Of a stretch of DNA of 64,000 nucleotides, positions 39,661-64,000 are shown one piece after another. The translations under genes were made by a program, and so were the position numbers. The notes below the pieces were generated by a model. The model searched no databases and was not told the DNA's origin. It worked only from the letters and a program-made list of their open reading frames with translations. Each line of letters starts with the position of its first letter. Position 1 is the first letter of the stretch. The stretch comes from Albula goreensis (lineage: Eukaryota > Chordata > Actinopteri > Albuliformes > Albulidae), in assembly GCA_022829145.1 (NCBI GenBank), contig CM040756.1, positions 6,945,023 to 7,009,022 on the forward strand, in the 5' to 3' direction.

Positions 39661-42600
39661 GGGGGTGGGGGTCAATCTCAGCCCCCACAGCCTAGGGGAA
39701 CGATAATGTCACACCTCATCCCCTCAGTATGAAACATACTGTACTGTCTGACCTTGCTGGCATGGCCACCTGTCACTCAAAGAAAGAGGGCACAGACAAA
39801 CCAGGCTGTTTCCAAACCACTTACTTCACCTCCCCACACTTATTACTGATCCCAGATTAGTGCTCTGTAGGATCTTGCTCTGTCCTCCCTTAGGCCTTGT
39901 TTACTTGGGCAAAAATTTTGAAAAATATCTGACTTCTCACTCTAGGTGTAAGAGACAAGATTTTTTTTTTTTTTAGCGAAAACAAGAATCAAGATTCACC
40001 AGTCCTTTTCACGCCACCTTTAGAGGTGGCATATGAAGGATCCATGAGGCATGCCCTTCTAGCACAGAGTAAAATCAACACAATCTCTCACCAAATGTGT
40101 TATTATAGCTTTTATTGCTGAACATTATAGCTTATTTTATTGTATTGCCTGGACATGTCTCATCAAACTGGCCCCTCATTCAAGCACTCAGCAAAACATC
40201 TCAGTACAGAAGAGTACATGTTAATTCCAGTCTCAGATATCAAGTCAGTCAAATTGCTCATCCTGATACCCATACCACACACACATAAACAATAGCGTGG
40301 GTGCAGGAAAATGATAAACAGCCCAATCCAATCCAATCCAACACAGTGCCACCCTCAGAATTCTGCATACATCAGGCCAGAAGAGTTGACAGGATTGTTG
40401 ATTTCACTGGGTAAGTTTCTGGATTCAAGACTTGAGCGTTGGCTTCGGCACTGACCTCAGATCAGCAGGACAGAGTTATTTAGAATGCAGCACAATAGGA
40501 CAAAACAGATAGACAGGAGGAAAGATCTACATATAGCTTGAGGGAAGGAGCCAAGGGGGAGGGGAGGGGTTGGGGGGTGCACACATGGAAGGACTGACAG
40601 CAGAGGACACGAGCACACATGGGGTTGGATCGGGCACCGACTTGAGTTGCAGAGGCCAGCTCCTCTGGTGACACCTGATCTGGGATCATATGGGCGACAT
40701 TCTCATGTGACGCTAACGGTGTTACGCCCTGCGAGAGTCCGTTTGCGTCAAGCAGAGCAGGCACTCCTCACGAGGATAAATGCCAGCACGCATCTGGTTA
40801 GGAACTTATGTACTGGTTTCCTCAAGGTCAAAAAGCAAGGAGATCTGACTTCTGAGCTTACTCTCCAGGTGTATTTGAAAGGCCGTCAATATGAAAGTTT
40901 GACTGTTGGCATGTTGTTGCTATTCAACTTTTGACGCAAGTTTTAGCACTTTCTCTTTTCTGGTATATAATGCCATGATAGGAATTTGGGCTACGGTGCT
41001 ACTTCCATTCACCAAAGTACAACATTTGTGATTGTTCACTCCAGATTGTGACTGCACACAGCATGTACCCTCAATAGCTAAAGATCATACAATCTGATGA
41101 GAATTGTGACAGAGAATACACCTTGGTGTCAATGTGCAGTGTGACATGGTGACCATTGTAAAAGGCTGAATCTGTCACAAATCAAATCCTGTATCAAATG
41201 TTTGACTTAATTTAATTTACAGTAACTTTAAACGTTTCCAGCACTTTACAAGTAAATGATACCAAAACACTGGTACTCCAGGACAATGAAGTAAATGCAT
41301 TACCAACACTGGCCACAGGAGGGAGACACAGGCCACTGTAACTTTGGGTGACCACATTTCCAAAGTGAAAGTTGGACAGACTTCACATCTGGACTTGGGC
41401 CTGTTCTCAAAAGTGTTTGTTTTGTGTAATGCTTCTACAGAGTGCTCTCAAGAGAAAGCATAAGTGGAAAAATGTTTTTCTTGTTAAATTTCATCAGAGT
41501 AACAAAAATAACAGGGTTATACAAGAGGCAACATGAAAACGCACAAGACACCACATTGACATCATAGCACATAATTTATTCTAAATTATTTTAAATAAAC
41601 TCTAGATTATATATATAAGTGATCTGACAAAAAGAAAAATGAGAGGAAAGGTACAAAAATACACAGTGCGCCAGTGTCTCACCAATTACCCCCCATACCA
41701 CCAGGGGTGAGATATTCGACCCCTCTCCACCCACCAACCACCAAAAACACAAGCCACCCCAGCAAAAGGTAGGCAAACCATGGAAATGCACATATAGGCT
41801 TCAACCAGATTAATACTTCAATTGCTGCTTCAGCACTACCGCTAATGATGCCGTGTGCATTCCAGTGGTTGGCATGGAAACAGAGGATGGGGGTTGGGGG
41901 GGAAATGGAGGGTGGAGGGACCACTGAGAGAGAGAGTGCTACCTTGCCTTTCCTTGCTTTATGTGTGTGCTTCATGCACCTCTTCCTTGGCTTAAGCTTC
42001 CAGGGCAGTGTGTAGTGCTGGTGGGAGTCCAGTGTAACCGCGGCAGTCAAGCTATCAAGCTACGCTGCCCAACAGCTGAATGGTTGGGCATGGGGGGCAT
42101 TAGGGGACCTGCAGAGGTTAGTATCTGTAAGCAGTTTCTGTTGTTCTAATCGTTCTAAATAAAACCTGCTCACAACTCACTGATCTTTACTGATCTATAC
42201 AACTTTTTTTTTCCTTTTCGTTATTACTCACCCTCCTCTCTTCAGTCTCGTTCACCCAAATGATTCACACACCAGATATCTGTGCATCTGCCCCACATCA
42301 ATCAAGGCAAAATTAAATTAAAAAAAAAAAAACCCGAGCCCTCTGCCAACATGGAATTCACAGCCCGTTCCAATGGCTACCAGCCCACACAAATGCCAAA
42401 AAACTAATATTGTACAAATAAGGATCAATATTCACACACATATTCTACAAAGCACATAATAATACATACAAAAAAATCAGGTTGATTAAAAAAAAAAAAA
42501 TCAGTAAAACTTTACAACCTTTTAACATTTAACAGGGACTATGGGTACAAAGCAGATTTTCACAGACCAAGGAAAGGGAGTCAGACTCCACATATGATAA

Positions 42601-45438
42601 ATCTAAAGCGATCAGAGTGAGTGACAGTTTGACAGCTCATAAACAGTGATATTGGAGAGTGTGTGCGTGAACATTTTCATCTGTCTGCTGGTGCAGCAGT
42701 GCACGCACCCTCCAAACTTGATCAAGAGGTACGTAAAACAGGGACAACAGCAGACCACAAAGACTCCCCTCTGCCTTCCTTATGGACAGCACTGTGGGGA
42801 ACTCGGCACACTCCCTGCACAGTCCCAGAGACCCTGTACAAAAGCCAAGCTCAGTTTTATACCTGTGCATTACTGTTAGTCTCACAGTGATGAAGTGATA
42901 GAGGTCAGCCAAGAAACAGCACATGGAAACCTGCACTCAGAGCAAATGTACTCTACCTCTGACCCATACAGATGTCTGCCACTTGAAATGTGGGAAACCC
43001 ATGAGGGAAACCCATGTCTGTTTGACAGTCTGTAGAACCGGGGGCAGAGAGTGTAATGTGGCACACTGGAGCGCAGTGCACAGCGCCCCCCTAGCTCTCC
43101 CTCTGAGTGTGACTGATGAGTGTAATTCCAGTCAGAGTAAATACATTCCACATGTCTTTCTGTGGGGATGTGTATTAACAGAGGATACATTTTTGGGGTA
43201 GGAAAAAATAAACAAAAAAAAAATTTTCATTCATTTAGCCACCCTGTAAATATAATTATTTCAATACAAACAAGCATTTAAAAAAAATACATGTGTACAA
43301 ATTCAAGTTTTGTAATCACCAAAATATAGGCTATTTATCAGCTCTGTAATCATCCCATTCATTACCTCAAATGCAATTTATTCAAAATAGATCTGAAGAA
43401 GCTTTAAGTAAGCTGTTGTGGAATTAAAGCATTGTGTATTCAAAAAAGGATGATAGCATTTTCATTTGTAAAAAAAGCTAGTCAAACCTGCGTAAAGCCC
43501 AATGCTCAAACAATGTTTTTTTTTTTTCACATAAGACAAGGCCAGAGTCCCCCGCTAAAGTATAAAAAGCCATAGCTGCAGTTAAGCTCTGTAAGCAGGG
43601 ATCAAACTGCCATGAAACTACAATAAATTAAATTAATTCATTTATTCGGAATCTTTAATTTCACTTTCATCCTTCATTGCCACCATTACATCAATTAAAT
43701 AACTACCCCCCCTCCCCACATTACATAACTGGTGCTTCTCCCCAGTCCAATACAGATGAACATAAATATAACTTGGTCACATGCCACCCTGAATCATTGA
43801 ACACAGTGGATTAAACAATGCGTAGTCTCAGGAAATTACAGTAGAATAAGGTTTCAGGAACCCAATCGTGGGTGGATCTGCAATTGGCTGTCAGTCTAAG
43901 TTCTTTGAGCCAATCAAAAAGTGTGGTTCTCCATAGCAAAACTCGCCTGTGGTGACATGGAGCCACATTCTAATTTATGCCATTCACTCATGTAAGGTCC
44001 AATTTATCAGCTGATGGGAGATTTATTGCTGTTGGTCAGAGCTCATTCAGACCAGATAAGGCAACGACTCAGCAACAAGAGGACAGAGTATTTGTCAGTC
44101 TCCTATTCTCTCATGGGGAAAAAGTGTTGCTTTTCTATTTCCAACAATCAATTTCCTTTGTTTCAGAACCTGCTAAATATTGTTGAAACAAATCTGCGTT
44201 TCTCAACAATCGTTTTGAGATTTGTGACTCAAAAGCACCACATTAATCACATTAATGAATCTTACACGGCTCCTCTGATTAGACACCTCTGAGTCTAGTC
44301 TGATCTTTGCTCTCTCAGTCTTACTTAATCATTTACCTTTCCAATACACACACTTTGGAATCAAAGCTGAAATAATCATTAAGTATGTCAATTAATTAAT
44401 AAAGTGCAGTTCAAATGAACTCTGGGGGAAACAGAGAAACTTCAATCTCTCATGAATTGCATAACAAATCATGTATTACTAATATATAAATAATCTATAG
44501 ATCTTCAATTCATAGTTTTATTGCAATAATTAAATTAAGCATTTCACTGTGCTTAATTTTTTCCAAAGTATTACTTCATCATTTATCTCTGTAAGGTGCT
44601 TAACTTGGTACGTTGAAATGTATGCATTGACCACTAACAAGCTGTCTGGAATGTGTGGTTCACTAAATGGCCACTATGTGGCAGCACTGAGGCCTTGGCT
44701 GTGCCCTGCCTTGTTGGACACTTGGAATGTTGTGAGCTTTGTGATTGGGTCTTGGTATTGTTTTCCATTTCAGAATCTCACATCTATTTAGGTTTTATGA
44801 TAAATAGGTACAAAAATTAAATGGGAATATAAATACGATTTTAAATTATACTTTCAATGGCCCCCGTTCTCCTAATTTTATATGTACACACAGTATGAAA
44901 TGCATTTTATGTGGAATTTAACGTCAAAAATGACAGCGAGGAAGGTAATGATCAAGGAGTAATATGGACACAGGCACAGTCATAAACATCCTATAAATCA
45001 ACAGCAAAGAAAATTACTTCAAATATGAAAAATGAAAAGTCATACTTTTTCTTTTCCTGTGGAAAGAATGCAACAAGTAGTATCAGATGCTGCTTCTTAT
45101 GTGGGGGACAGACAGACGCACATAAACAGAGAGACAGACATGCCCAAGTCCATCTGAAATGTCATAACTTCCCCTGTGTCTTCAATATGCTGTTGAACAG
45201 GCCACGCTACAACTGTGTGTGTGTGGGAACTGGTGAGGGAGTGCGTTGTAACCATGCTGTTGTGTTCTGTGCATGTGAATGTGTGAAGTTGAGAGTTTGC
45301 ATGTGAGCGATTCTGGCTGTGCCACTGCGTTGCGCCCTATTGTTCCTTGTGCATGGAGTGTCTTGAGGTTGAGAGAGTGTATTTGTGTCTGTGTGTGCGT
45401 ACAGGTACATGTGTGTATGTAGGAGAGAGACTCTGTGT

Positions 45439-64000
<18,562 letters not shown>

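Larger units (their letters stand above)
34524..45438. other. intergenic between gpt and ppp1r16a
   Basis: No convincing gene. The 34.5-36.0 kb part should hold the gpt promoter and is richer in CpG around 35.65-35.96 kb. Near 45.4 kb the ppp1r16a 3' UTR begins. Repeats noted are a SINE-like piece (36550-36690), a small inverted-repeat element (38564-38659), a hairpin (39609-39660) and a CCAAT run (40320-40343). The remainder is AT-rich and looks unique. Confidence 0.5.

Overview
This is a vertebrate, almost certainly teleost fish, nuclear genomic window. The evidence is split genes with canonical GT-AG introns, abundant (CA/GT)n microsatellites, tRNA-derived SINE-like remnants, a decayed Tc1/mariner transposase, and fish-style CD300/pIgR-like immunoglobulin receptor genes. 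The species cannot be named from the sequence. All four genes recognised lie on the minus strand, so transcription runs from high to low coordinates.

Layout, right to left. (1) 56.96-45.44 kb: ppp1r16a (MYPT3), ten coding exons and 562 aa, with an N-terminal RVxF PP1-docking motif, two ankyrin blocks and a C-terminal CaaX box. A GC- and CpG-rich stretch near 59.6-60.0 kb is the best promoter candidate. (2) 34.52-15.90 kb: an alanine aminotransferase gene (gpt/gpt2-like), eleven coding exons and 522 aa, with a mitochondrial-type N-terminus and a 12-kb first intron. Its exon 9 is squeezed between two minisatellites. The order ppp1r16a then gpt, head to tail, matches human chromosome 8q24.3. (3) 13.33-8.54 kb and (4) 5.68-0.07 kb: two tandem CD300/CMRF35/pIgR-like receptor genes. 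I rebuilt both exon by exon from splice sites and phases. Each has a signal peptide, V-type Ig domains (D1-D2 in the right-hand gene; two intact D1 copies, one broken D1 copy and a D2 in the left-hand gene), a stalk, a transmembrane exon and a very short basic tail. Their 3' halves (about 0.03-0.76 kb and 8.5-9.7 kb) are near-identical duplicates.

Working together: gpt interconverts alanine and pyruvate, and ppp1r16a targets PP1. They are linked by ancient synteny rather than by function. The receptors are a rapidly evolving immune family placed downstream of gpt. The most notable observations are: birth and death of Ig exons, including a D1 that has lost its canonical cysteine and a copy broken by two single-base deletions; the two minisatellites flanking gpt exon 9; a Lys-Cys in place of Lys-Gly at the gpt cofactor lysine; possible alternative starts of gpt; and four near-perfect short-loop inverted repeats in introns or intergenic DNA. 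I found no convincing wholly new system. The receptor locus is the liveliest part.
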